Shown one piece after another: positions 1-12,165 of a DNA stretch of 64,000 nucleotides. Below the pieces are notes generated by a model. That model had not been told where the DNA came from and searched no databases. It was given only the letters and a program-made list of their open reading frames with translations. Origin of the DNA: Flavobacterium alvei (GTDB lineage: Bacteria; Bacteroidota; Bacteroidia; Flavobacteriales; Flavobacteriaceae). The stretch's first letter is position 1, and the number at the start of each line of letters is the position of its first letter. The DNA is taken from the NCBI RefSeq assembly GCF_002920895.1, contig NZ_PQVG01000005.1, positions 124,001-188,000 of the forward strand, written 5' to 3'. Made by a program: the position numbers and the translations under genes.

Positions 1-889
1 TACCTTCGGGATTGTAAACAAACCGGAAATATTTGGCTTTTGTCGGAACGATGCTGTGGGTATAAAATGCATCATCATCTTGCCAGCCGTGGCGCGGCGT
101 TGTCAATCGACCCAAGCTTTTAAAATTAACGCCATCATCACTAACCTCAACTATTAAACGATGTGCTTGAAAGTTGTTTCCCTTGGTTTCTATTTGAATG
201 GATTTACATAAAAATGGTTGGTCAAATTCATATTGAATCCATCCTTTTTCCTTTAACCTAAATTGATCGTCCTTATTGGAATCGCTTAAAAAGGAAGCGT
301 CAAAATCTGCCAATGTAGAAGTAATTTTGGGACGATTTTGATTTGACGTGATATAACTTTCCTTTACCGGAATAGCAAACACAGCGATATCTTGATAATA
401 GTCTTTATAATAATTTGGAACCGCTAATTTCGTTTGAATCTTGGCTCCACCATTCACGAAAGTGTCTGCCCAAACGACTTTTTGCATCGACTTTTCGGGT
501 GTTATCCAAGGACCTCCAGCAACTGCAAAACCGTCGGCGGGATGGAACGCAATTTTTACGCCCAATCGGTCTGCTTCGGTCAATGCCCAGTATACCAAAT
601 TCCAGAATTCCGGGCTTAATTGCAATACTGGTGGATCCATCAACGGTGGATTTGCCGGGCCTTTAATCGTCATCAAATAAGCACCTCCAATTCCGGCCTG
701 TTGCATCGCTTCCAAATCAGCCGTTATTCCTTCTTTTGAATAAGCACTTTGCATCCAATACCAATACACCCAAGGTCTTGAGGATTCTAGTGTCGGTTGA
801 AACAAGCTGTTTTCTTTTTTAGGATTTTCCTGTGCTGAAACCAATCCCGCAAGAAGTAAAATAAAAAAGAAGTGTTTTTTATTGAACAT
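1..889 (-). CDS. GH106-type alpha-L-rhamnosidase, N-terminal part (cut by window edge)
   Basis: The frame opens at an ATG at 889 and runs without a stop to the left edge, so only the N-terminal ~296 residues are visible. It begins with a signal peptide (MFNKKHFFFILLLAGLVSAQ). A segment then reads WVYWYWMQSAYSKEGITADL followed by EAMQQAGIGGAYLM, which is the N-terminal signature of GH106 glycosidases. These release terminal alpha-L-rhamnose from pectin-type and other rhamnose-bearing glycans, usually in the periplasm. A later stretch (visible residues ~200-290) looks like a carbohydrate-binding jelly roll. The catalytic glutamates lie outside the window. The gene starts 5 bp after the GH2 stop codon, so it is the most distal visible gene of the cluster. 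The family is assigned from remembered motifs and was not searched. Confidence 0.8.
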   Translation of the reverse strand, partial: MFNKKHFFFILLLAGLVSAQENPKKENSLFQPTLESSRPWVYWYWMQSAYSKEGITADLEAMQQAGIGGAYLMTIKGPANPPLMDPPVLQLSPEFWNLVYWALTEADRLGVKIAFHPADGFAVAGGPWITPEKSMQKVVWADTFVNGGAKIQTKLAVPNYYKDYYQDIAVFAIPVKESYITSNQNRPKITSTLADFDASFLSDSNKDDQFRLKEKGWIQYEFDQPFLCKSIQIETKGNNFQAHRLIVEVSDDGVNFKSLGRLTTPRHGWQDDDAFYTHSIVPTKAKYFRFVYNPEG

Positions 890-894
890 TGGAA

Positions 895-4275
<3,381 letters not shown>

Positions 4276-4319
4276 TTACTATTTAAATCTTAATACTTAA
4301 TTCTTCGTACTTAATACTT

Positions 4320-5474
4320 TTATTTCTTCTCTTTTTTCTCCGGCGGTGCCACAAAATTCAATTGGCTTTTACCTAAATCGTTGGAAGTTGCCACGGCTAT
4401 TCCGCGTTGATCTGCTTTGTTCACGGCGCAATAAAAATGATACACCACACCGTTATGTTTTACCACAAATGATTTGTGTGCAAACTTATCATCATAAGGC
4501 TCCGATGATTTGATTAAATCATCACCTTTCCATTCTTTCCAGTTTACTAAATCATTCGAAACGGCAAAACGGTTAAACGCACCTTGATTCCAATCTCTCC
4601 AAAAAGCACCAAAATAAAACATCACCCAAGTATCATTAACACGTTGAATAAAAGCATCCCCCGTAATTCCTCTATGATGATTAAGTAAAGGCTTTTTGCC
4701 GTAACGTTTCCAAGTTTTCATATCATTAGAAACTGCCATTCCAATACGTTCAGCACCTTTTGCAGGATTCAAACTATCGCCACGGGCATTGTAATACATA
4801 ATAAATTTACTGCCTGTCAATTTTTCCTTATCTTCAATCACCGAATTTTTATACATAGTACTGTTGTCCCAAAAACTCACATCAGTATCTTTTGGCGTTA
4901 AAACCGGATTTGGTAAACGTTCAAATTCGTGTGGTTTGGTTGGCACTTCTTTCGTATATGCCATCCCAATAGACAAAACGCCCGCTTCATAACCCGTGGT
5001 ATTTCCTCCGAAATAACTCATCCAATATTTATCGTCATACTTTTTCCACTCGTACGAACCGCCCCAAGTATAATCCTGTAATGCGATATAGCCTGCTTTT
5101 TGGTTCGCGTCCCAATGGGTTTCATCCTTCGAAAACGACATTACTTTTCCCAAATGTTTCCAATTTAGCAAATCGTTGCTTTCGGCTAACCAGGTTTCGT
5201 AGCCTCTTCCGTCGTAAATCAAATACGTCATAAACCATTTTCCGTCTTTTCTGAATACGCTTGGGCAATCCATTTTATAGGAGTTGTCCGTTGGCACCAT
5301 TACCAATCCGTATTTGTAAGGCGTTTTGATTTCGTTGTAAATCTCCTGCATTACGTTTTCGGTAATTTCTCTTTTTTTGAATTTGGTAGTCGCACAACTT
5401 GCGATTAACAAAGTTGCGATTCCAATTCCAAGATATTTAATTGTATTCTTCATTTTATATTTTAATTGCTTCAA
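4320..5474 (-). CDS. Beta-propeller glycoside hydrolase-like lipoprotein (GH43/GH117/GH130-type fold)
   Basis: A 384-residue protein with a lipoprotein signal (LLIASC lipobox at ~23-28), so probably anchored in a membrane facing the periplasm or the surface. The rest has the repeating pattern of a five-bladed beta-propeller: DCPSVFRKDGKWFMTYLIYD, WLAESNDLLNWKHLG, MAVSNDMKTWKRYG, FAVSNDLVNWKEW. This W-D/N-L repeat is shared by GH43, GH117 and GH130-like enzymes, and I cannot pick a family by eye. A second start (M8, at 5453) gives a shorter n-region for the signal and is equally plausible. Its position between GH2 and another propeller protein suggests it trims a side chain of the same glycan. 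Confidence 0.72.
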   Translation of the reverse strand: MKQLKYKMKNTIKYLGIGIATLLIASCATTKFKKREITENVMQEIYNEIKTPYKYGLVMVPTDNSYKMDCPSVFRKDGKWFMTYLIYDGRGYETWLAESNDLLNWKHLGKVMSFSKDETHWDANQKAGYIALQDYTWGGSYEWKKYDDKYWMSYFGGNTTGYEAGVLSIGMAYTKEVPTKPHEFERLPNPVLTPKDTDVSFWDNSTMYKNSVIEDKEKLTGSKFIMYYNARGDSLNPAKGAERIGMAVSNDMKTWKRYGKKPLLNHHRGITGDAFIQRVNDTWVMFYFGAFWRDWNQGAFNRFAVSNDLVNWKEWKGDDLIKSSEPYDDKFAHKSFVVKHNGVVYHFYCAVNKADQRGIAVATSNDLGKSQLNFVAPPEKKEKK

Positions 5475-5475
5475 T

Positions 5476-5590
5476 GGGACGCGGATGACAAGGATTTAAA
5501 AGGATTTACGCAGATTTTTATTATTTTAATTTTAAAAAATCCGTTTTAATCCGTGTCTTTACGAAGTAAATCCGTTTTATCCGCGTTCCA
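5476..5590. repeat. Imperfect palindromic intergenic repeat
   Basis: The 121-bp gap is almost filled by an imperfect inverted repeat. GGGACGCGGAT...AAGGATTTAAAAGGATTTACG on the left mirrors AATCCGT...AAATCCGTTTTATCCGCGTTCC on the right. It lies between two same-strand genes, so it could stabilise or attenuate the transcript. The right arm is not followed by a clean T-run on the minus strand. Confidence 0.55.
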
Positions 5591-5595
5591 CTTTT

Positions 5596-7248
5596 TTATT
5601 TCAATTCCTTTAATCGGGATTCCATAACTTCCTTGTTCAATTTCAATTTAACCATTCCTGTCGGATGAAATCTTTTTTTCAAATCAATGGCGTTGTACAC
5701 AATCGTGTAAACATCATTTCCTTCGGGAATCAAACACAATGGCGTTCTCATAATATCCCACCATTTATTGACCTTGGTTTCTATTGGTAAATAATGTGCT
5801 TCCGACCAATTTTTTCCATCTGCAGAAAGCGAATACGCCATCATATTGGGTAAATGATGTCCCCAACCGTCTGGGCCACCATCAAAAACGGCTATATACA
5901 GACCGTTTGGCAATTGGCTCACAATTGGATTTTCCACAAAAAAGGGATGCATCGACTTGATTGGATTGCTGCCGTCTTTTATTCGTGACCACGGGCCTTC
6001 CAAACTATTCGATTCAGCCAAACCAACAAACCAGCCTTTACCGGATTTCTTGGGATAATCTGCCCAAGATTGAAACGGAAATGCTCCGCTATAAAATCCA
6101 AGATATTTATCGCCCACTTTATAAGGGAAAAATGAAGCCACGCCTTGACGCCCTTCCCAAGGTTCGGAGTCCAATCCCGGCTCAATAATTATACCAGTAT
6201 CTTTATATGGGCCAGCAATTCCGTTAATTCCTTCAATAGTTGACTCACAACGCCAAATTCTTCCAAAAGAATGATTGGGTTGAATCTCTTTGTGAACGGT
6301 ATAAGCCAAATAATAGCCATACCATTTGTTTGCTTTTTCGTTAAAAACGGGCATATACGACCAAATTGCCGCACGACGATCGTTCATTGGATTGTCGTCT
6401 TCGGTAATGGCATAAGTTCCGCTGGCTTGTAAAATGGTGGATTCTCTTTTCCAATGAATCGCATCCTTGCTTGTCCAATGTCCGATTTTAGTTTTTACAC
6501 GGTCGTAATACATTTCTACACCAACTTCTCCGGCTCTTTCCGTTGGAAACATATGATACGTATCGCCAACTTTCACCACACGACCACCTTCAAAACCTCC
6601 CTGAATCCCTTCGGTTCCGGAAAATCCTTCATCAATTACTGGCTTATTTTCTCCACCAATAACTTCGAAAAGCGGTTTCTCGTCCGAGAATCCTTCCACT
6701 ATAAATGTTGGATTCCAAAGTTTTCCATCAGGAAATTCGGCATTTCTGGACACTAATTTTTCAGAAGCTTTCACTACTCCCAAAATTACAAACAATCCTT
6801 TTCCCTCTGGATTGATGATGTGCGTTCCTTTCGAATAGGAAATCGCATACACATTTACTGGAGGCAATCCTGTTATGGTCAGTCCATTTTCAAGAACTAA
6901 TTTAGCATTGTTTAATTGGCGATAATCGGCATTATCTTTCTCTTGAAAAACGCCAATAAGTACTTGAACCGGTTCCCTGAATTTTAATTTTAATGGCGTA
7001 TTCGTTCCGTTTTTATAACTTTCCAACGGAAGTTCAACTCCTGTTAATCCTTGCAATTCAGGAGCAATTCGAACAATATTATGTTTGCTTCCCGAAAACA
7101 CGTGTGCATATTGAGTCGTTTTGAAAGTTTTGCAATTTGAATTCACCACTTCAAAAGGAGCGGCCTGCCAACTGGTATTTTGAGCCAAAACTGAAAAGCC
7201 CACAAAAACCAGGAATAGGCAATAAATATGTTTACTTTTTTGAATCAT
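5596..7248 (-). CDS. Exported glycosidase-like protein with C-terminal five-bladed beta-propeller
   Basis: A 550-residue protein with a signal peptide (ends GFSVLAQ, ~22). Residues ~25-195 form a beta-rich N-terminal part (APELQGLTGVELPLESYKNG) that I do not recognise. Residues ~205-540 carry propeller-like repeats: GFEGGRVVKVGDTYHMFPTE, IGHWTSKDAIHWKRES, SYMPVFNEKANKWYGYYLAY and MMAYSLSADGKNWSEA. Such proteins occur in Bacteroidetes glycan clusters and are often left as hypothetical or GH43-like. It shares an A with the upstream GH78 stop codon (TAATG), so the two are translationally coupled. Activity is unknown. It might be a debranching enzyme or a binding protein. Confidence 0.65.
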   Translation of the reverse strand: MIQKSKHIYCLFLVFVGFSVLAQNTSWQAAPFEVVNSNCKTFKTTQYAHVFSGSKHNIVRIAPELQGLTGVELPLESYKNGTNTPLKLKFREPVQVLIGVFQEKDNADYRQLNNAKLVLENGLTITGLPPVNVYAISYSKGTHIINPEGKGLFVILGVVKASEKLVSRNAEFPDGKLWNPTFIVEGFSDEKPLFEVIGGENKPVIDEGFSGTEGIQGGFEGGRVVKVGDTYHMFPTERAGEVGVEMYYDRVKTKIGHWTSKDAIHWKRESTILQASGTYAITEDDNPMNDRRAAIWSYMPVFNEKANKWYGYYLAYTVHKEIQPNHSFGRIWRCESTIEGINGIAGPYKDTGIIIEPGLDSEPWEGRQGVASFFPYKVGDKYLGFYSGAFPFQSWADYPKKSGKGWFVGLAESNSLEGPWSRIKDGSNPIKSMHPFFVENPIVSQLPNGLYIAVFDGGPDGWGHHLPNMMAYSLSADGKNWSEAHYLPIETKVNKWWDIMRTPLCLIPEGNDVYTIVYNAIDLKKRFHPTGMVKLKLNKEVMESRLKELK

Positions 7249-9431
7249 TATTTTACTGCTTTATAACTTATTTGGTACTCCACATTCGGTTGTACCGTTA
7301 ATTGGTATTTGTTTTTGGACAATTCCGTAATCGTTCCCGAGTTGGTTTTTGGTTTTGATTGACTTTCGAAAATCAATTTTCCTTCGCCTTCGGCCGCTTT
7401 TACTTTGATTTCTGATTTGCTTACATACAAGGCCACTTCACCTTTTGGCGTAGGCACTTTTCCTTCCATCCATTGCAATCCACCTAGATTTGGTTTGATT
7501 TCATATTCAGCATAACCCGGAGCTGTTGGTTTTACACCCAAATAGTATTTCCCCAACAAATAAATCGGGCTGGAACCCCAGGCGTGGCAAAGACTTTTTC
7601 CATAAGGGCGTCCATACATCGCTAAATGTTCTGTTCCTTTTTTCGTTGGATTGTATTCTTCCCAGAAAGAAGTTGCGCCTTCTTTTAGCATTCCTCCCCA
7701 ATAATCCTTCATTTCTTTCAACACATAATTCTGCTCGCCCATAGCGCACAAAGCTTCCAACTCGTAAAAACGCATATAGGGTGTCGTGATTTTAAGAATT
7801 TTATCATTGAGCAACACTTTATTTTTTATACTTTGTTTTTGTTCTTCATTAAAATAATTGAAAAAAATACCGAACATATTAGCATATCTGGTTACAATAT
7901 CCTGCATTTTACCGTCTATGCGCTGGTGCTTCATCACGTTTTCTTTTTTATCCCAAAACACGTCAAATAATTTTGTTTTTAAATCAGCAGCCAATTTTTG
8001 ATACTGTTTTTGGTCTTCACTTTCTCCTGCAATTTTAGCACTAACTGCCATCGCTTCTAAACTTCTCGCCAAAAGCATTTGCTCAAAACTAACTTCGCCC
8101 GTTTTTGGCAATCCGTCCGCCCAATCAATAAAAACCCAGTCGCCTTCCAATGGTTCGAGGAATCCGTTTTTGTTTCTTCTTTCCAAGCAGAATTCCATCA
8201 ATGATTTCATTCGTGGATAAAAAGTTTTGATAAACTTCGTGTCGCCCGTATGTAAATAGTAATCGTAAACACCCACAAACCAATAGAGCGAATAATCCAT
8301 TATGATATTTACGTGAGCCGTCACGGGTTCTTTGCCACGCAGCGCCAACAGCGTTCGTTCTACCGAAGCCGAATCAAAGAATAAATAATAATTCATTAAA
8401 TAACTTTGATAAGCGTCACCAGACCAAACCCAACGGTCGCGTTTAATCCCGTCTATAAAAAATTCGCGGGACGTTAAATGCATCGTGTAAGCCGACACAT
8501 CCCAAATTTTATTCAATTCTTGGTCCGAAGATTTGAAAGCCCCACGATAGTCCAATGGCAAATATTCATAAAGCATCGAAATCGAATCATACTTTACCCC
8601 TGCATCTGCTTGTACCCGAACATAACGGAAGGCTTTGGATCCATTATGGGTATAGGTTTCAGGTTGCTTTCCGTCAAAAGATAAATGGTCCAATGTTTCG
8701 CATTTGGCAGTATCCAAAGCTTCCTCACGAGATTCACCATAATACAATGCTACTTTGCCTTTTTCTTTTAAACCGTGAATTTTAATGTAACCAAAAGTTT
8801 CCTTGCCAAAATCTACCAACTCACCAGTTCCTATTTTTTCTGTTTTTTTGGCGTTCCAAGGCGTGGTTGTCAGTTTAAATCCGGAAGGTTTACTCTCTGG
8901 TGAATTAAAATTCCAAGAACCAACTGGTACCCAAGGTGTGCCGGATTGCTGTGCTTTCCCATTTTCATCAATCCAAAGTTTATCTTCATTGGTCACCTTC
9001 CAAGAGGCATCAGATTTAACATATTTACCAGCAATATAAATAGCGGGCAATACTTCTTGATTATATACTTTAAAGGAAATTTTGTGTTTCCCAGCAGAAA
9101 TTTTTATTGATTTTGGTTGCCCGTAAACTTGAACACCATCTAAAATTAATTGAAAAGATCCTTCCGAGTAGATTTTTACCTCGTCTGCTTCTGGAATATC
9201 TACTTCTGTTTGAAAAGTTACCAAGGCATAAGGACTGTAATATTGCCAAAGCGGTGGAAATACTGCTTCGCGATCTGTACGTCTTACCTGCATTTTATTG
9301 CTTAACCAAACTTCGAAATCACCCGGATAATAAATCCAGGTTTGAGCCGAAACTGCTTCAGACAAAAAGAATACCGCAACAACGCAAATAATCGTTTTAA
9401 AACTCTGGCGTAAAGAAGAAAATAGGTTCAT
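7248..9431 (-). CDS. GH78 alpha-L-rhamnosidase-like protein
   Basis: A 727-residue exported protein (signal peptide ends ~SEAVSAQ, 30). N-terminal beta domains (~30-290) precede an (alpha/alpha)6 barrel (~295-640) and a C-terminal beta domain. GH78 landmarks are present: D327-G-I-K-R-D332-R-W-V-W-S-G-D339, GATSFWEEYNP and CHAWGSSPIYLLGKYYLGV. GH78 enzymes invert at alpha-L-rhamnosides using a carboxylate in the first motif as general acid. Here that position is Asp332, where glutamate is usual, and this may mark a distinct subgroup. The gene abuts the symporter gene (1-bp gap) and overlaps the propeller gene by one base, so it is inside one operon. Rhamnosidase function is likely; the exact linkage is not known. 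Confidence 0.8.
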   Translation of the reverse strand: MNLFSSLRQSFKTIICVVAVFFLSEAVSAQTWIYYPGDFEVWLSNKMQVRRTDREAVFPPLWQYYSPYALVTFQTEVDIPEADEVKIYSEGSFQLILDGVQVYGQPKSIKISAGKHKISFKVYNQEVLPAIYIAGKYVKSDASWKVTNEDKLWIDENGKAQQSGTPWVPVGSWNFNSPESKPSGFKLTTTPWNAKKTEKIGTGELVDFGKETFGYIKIHGLKEKGKVALYYGESREEALDTAKCETLDHLSFDGKQPETYTHNGSKAFRYVRVQADAGVKYDSISMLYEYLPLDYRGAFKSSDQELNKIWDVSAYTMHLTSREFFIDGIKRDRWVWSGDAYQSYLMNYYLFFDSASVERTLLALRGKEPVTAHVNIIMDYSLYWFVGVYDYYLHTGDTKFIKTFYPRMKSLMEFCLERRNKNGFLEPLEGDWVFIDWADGLPKTGEVSFEQMLLARSLEAMAVSAKIAGESEDQKQYQKLAADLKTKLFDVFWDKKENVMKHQRIDGKMQDIVTRYANMFGIFFNYFNEEQKQSIKNKVLLNDKILKITTPYMRFYELEALCAMGEQNYVLKEMKDYWGGMLKEGATSFWEEYNPTKKGTEHLAMYGRPYGKSLCHAWGSSPIYLLGKYYLGVKPTAPGYAEYEIKPNLGGLQWMEGKVPTPKGEVALYVSKSEIKVKAAEGEGKLIFESQSKPKTNSGTITELSKNKYQLTVQPNVEYQISYKAVK

Positions 9432-9432
9432 A

Positions 9433-11013
9433 TTAATTGAAATTAAAAATGAGGTATAAACTTAAAATGGTTAGTCCCAACAAGGCGAACAATATTTTTA
9501 CTTTTTTGCTGGTTTTTGGAACATCGGTTTCGCTTACAAAATTGGTTTCCGGACTTTTATCTACCAATGAAATGATAATGGCGGCAACCATTAACACTGC
9601 AAAAATGTAAAAGGAAATCAACAAGAAATGTGGCCAAGCCGGGTAAACATCGGCCGGGAAAATCCATAAATACAATACTCCAATAAATAAACTAAAGGCT
9701 GAACCCCAGGATAAAGTGGCATTCACGGCTTTCTTGGTAGTTCGTTTCCAAAAAATGCTCAACAAAAATACTACCGACAAAGAAGGTGCCAAAAAGCCCA
9801 AAACTGCCTGAAATATGTTGAATAAATTTTGTCCTTTGATATTGTCAATCGCAATCGCAATCAGAATGGCAAAGACACATCCAGCCGCAACTGTGATACG
9901 ACCAATTTTAATTTGTTCCTTGATAGTCGCCGCAGGATTGATTTTCTTTACGTAAATATCATTGGTAAAAACCGTGCTCAAAGCATTTAAGGAAGAACCA
10001 ATTGTTCCCACCAAAACGGCTATCATCACACAAATGACCAAACCGTTCATTCCGCTTGGAAATAAATTCGTAACCATCGTCATATAAGCCAAATCGGAAT
10101 TTTTTCCCAATTCTGGAAACAAAACGGAACACAAAATTCCCGGTAAAATAAACAACGGCAACGCCATCACTTTCAACCAGCCGATGAAGTTTACTCCCAA
10201 TTGTCCTTGTTCCAAATTCTTGGCTCCCAAAACACTCTGCACCATCGATTGATCGGTACAAAAGAAAGCCACGGCAGCTACTGGATATCCCAGTAAAATG
10301 GCAGGCCAAGGATAATGTGCATCGCTGGCAGGTTGCACCAAATTCCAGAAATTAGAAGGAGTTTTTGCAATCAATGCGTGTATGCCTCCCACTTTTTCCA
10401 AACCTAAATAAGAAAGTGTAAGCGACACGACAATCAATAAAATCATTTGGAAAACGTTCACTTTGGCAATGGCTTTCAATCCTCCGGCAAACGTGAAAAT
10501 TCCAGAAAAAATCACCAATACCGTCACGCTTTGCCACATCGGGATTCCTAAAATTTGGCGAACCAAAATTCCTCCGCTAAACAATCCCAAGGATAACCAG
10601 CTTACCAAAATTTTGACCATTGCATACCAAGCCAAAATGGTTTGGGTACTATCGCCATAGCGTTTTCCCATATATTCGGGCATCGTGCTGACTTTGCTAG
10701 CGATATATCTTGGCGCAAAAACTATTGCTAATAATAATAAAAATACAAAGGCATACCATTCGAAATTTCCAGCCACAATTCCCGTGGCGTAACCAATGCT
10801 GGCAAAAGCCAACAATGACGAAGGCCCCACATTTGTCCCCCACATATTAAATCCGATGTTGTACCAATTCAGAGAATTTCCCGCCATAAAAAGCGTTTCG
10901 TTCTTCTTGCTTTGCTTCACGCTCACCACATAACCAATGACCAATAATATCACCAAATAAATGGCAACAATTATAAAATCTAAGGCGGTTAACTTATCGT
11001 AGATGCTGTTCAT
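9433..11013 (-). CDS. Sodium:solute symporter (SSS family), probable sugar importer
   Basis: A 526-residue polytopic membrane protein with about 13-14 hydrophobic helices. The family core is visible: DFIIVAIYLVILLVIGYVVS at the N-terminus, NEWY-like NSLNWYNIGFNMWGTNVGPSS and ASKVSTMPEYMGKRYGD. SSS transporters couple Na+ entry to uptake of sugars, inositol or nucleosides across the inner membrane. Its place between rhamnosidase and oxidoreductase genes suggests it imports a released monosaccharide, possibly rhamnose or a uronic acid. It overlaps the next upstream gene by 4 bp (11010-11013), indicating translational coupling. Confidence 0.85.
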   Translation of the reverse strand: MNSIYDKLTALDFIIVAIYLVILLVIGYVVSVKQSKKNETLFMAGNSLNWYNIGFNMWGTNVGPSSLLAFASIGYATGIVAGNFEWYAFVFLLLLAIVFAPRYIASKVSTMPEYMGKRYGDSTQTILAWYAMVKILVSWLSLGLFSGGILVRQILGIPMWQSVTVLVIFSGIFTFAGGLKAIAKVNVFQMILLIVVSLTLSYLGLEKVGGIHALIAKTPSNFWNLVQPASDAHYPWPAILLGYPVAAVAFFCTDQSMVQSVLGAKNLEQGQLGVNFIGWLKVMALPLFILPGILCSVLFPELGKNSDLAYMTMVTNLFPSGMNGLVICVMIAVLVGTIGSSLNALSTVFTNDIYVKKINPAATIKEQIKIGRITVAAGCVFAILIAIAIDNIKGQNLFNIFQAVLGFLAPSLSVVFLLSIFWKRTTKKAVNATLSWGSAFSLFIGVLYLWIFPADVYPAWPHFLLISFYIFAVLMVAAIIISLVDKSPETNFVSETDVPKTSKKVKILFALLGLTILSLYLIFNFN

Positions 11014-12074
11014 AGTCCGTATTCGTTAAGAACATCAGCAATTTTTACTGGCATTCCGGTTTGTAATGTTTTATCCATTGCCTGCAATAATGCCACGGTT
11101 CCGATACCTTCTTCCATATCGGGATAAGCCGTGAAACCTTGTTCGATGCTGTCCACAAAATAGTCCAAATAATTTTGATATTCCCCAGCATGGTGACTTT
11201 GTCCTTCAAAACGGAAATAATGTTTCAGGGTTGCATCACCCCAATGTATGATTCTTTCTTCGCCTTCTTTATCCGTAACGGAATAACGCAATTCGTGATA
11301 ATCGGCTTGACTAGCACCTTCTGTTCCTCTTAAAATAACCGACATTCCGCTATCTCTTTTTGTTGGTTGGGTTGGCGAAGTATAAACACCGCTCACGCGA
11401 GCAATTCTTCCGTCAGTAGCTTTGAAAATAAAATGCATCGTGTCTTCGTTTTTCAAACCTGCGGTTGCTCCGTTGCTGCTGATCATTCCGTAGCCCATCA
11501 CTTCTTCGATATTGGGCAAATACCAACGAATGAAATCCACAGGATGACTCAAACCGCCATACAACCATTTGAACGATTGCAAGAGCGACCATTCTTTTTC
11601 TAAAAACCAACGATGATCGGCGTGATAATGCGATTCTATGGTAATCAAATCTCCAATTACTCCTGCTTCAAAATCTTTTCTTTGTCTTTTAGCTGGTTCA
11701 AAAAAACGAGAACTTTGACCAATAAAAACTTTCTTTCCACTTCTTTTGCTCAACGCTAATAATTCTTTCGCATCTGATAAATCATCAATAAATGGCTTGG
11801 TACAAACTACGTGTTTTCCAGCCAATAAAGCCTGTTTTACGTGCTGGGCGTGCAAATGGTCTGGCGTGTAAATGGCGATGATATCGATTGCGCTATCCTT
11901 TAATAAATCATCGTAATTGGTTGTGTAGGAATGAAAATCGAATTCCTTGGCTCTTTGTTTGCATAATTCCTCATTGCAATCACAAATTTTTACTAACTCT
12001 AATTTGCTACTTTTTAAAGCGGCAGACATTGTACTTCGACCTTCTCCTAGACCTAAAATGGCTATTTTTAACAT
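11010..12074 (-). CDS. Gfo/Idh/MocA family NAD(P)-dependent oxidoreductase
   Basis: A 354-residue cytoplasmic enzyme with no signal peptide. It has a Rossmann NAD(P)-binding start (KIAILGLGEGRS), an acidic ribose-contact segment (KICDCNEE), the YTPDHLHAQHV motif, and CTKPF (residues 91-95) in place of the common EKP motif. The C-terminal part has the usual beta-sheet substrate domain. The family oxidises or reduces sugars, sugar acids and inositols. Adjacent to a sugar symporter, it likely acts on the imported monosaccharide. It has a 4-bp overlap with the symporter. Substrate unknown. Confidence 0.82.
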   Translation of the reverse strand: MLKIAILGLGEGRSTMSAALKSSKLELVKICDCNEELCKQRAKEFDFHSYTTNYDDLLKDSAIDIIAIYTPDHLHAQHVKQALLAGKHVVCTKPFIDDLSDAKELLALSKRSGKKVFIGQSSRFFEPAKRQRKDFEAGVIGDLITIESHYHADHRWFLEKEWSLLQSFKWLYGGLSHPVDFIRWYLPNIEEVMGYGMISSNGATAGLKNEDTMHFIFKATDGRIARVSGVYTSPTQPTKRDSGMSVILRGTEGASQADYHELRYSVTDKEGEERIIHWGDATLKHYFRFEGQSHHAGEYQNYLDYFVDSIEQGFTAYPDMEEGIGTVALLQAMDKTLQTGMPVKIADVLNEYGL

Positions 12075-12112
12075 TTCTTTTTGTTATTCGCTGTTATTAT
12101 TATTTTTTTTTT

Positions 12113-12152
12113 GCCACAGATTAAGGATTTTTTAATCCATTTAATCTGTGGC
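12113..12152. repeat. Perfect-armed hairpin between two operon genes
   Basis: GCCACAGATTAA and TTAATCTGTGGC form a 12-bp perfect inverted repeat around an inner GGATT/AATCC pair. The stem lies between the beta-helix gene and the oxidoreductase gene, both on the minus strand. On the minus strand the stem runs into an A-rich tract, not a T-run, so a simple intrinsic terminator is less likely than an mRNA stabiliser or a scattered palindromic repeat. Confidence 0.6.
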
Positions 12153-12165
12153 TAAATATTTTAAT

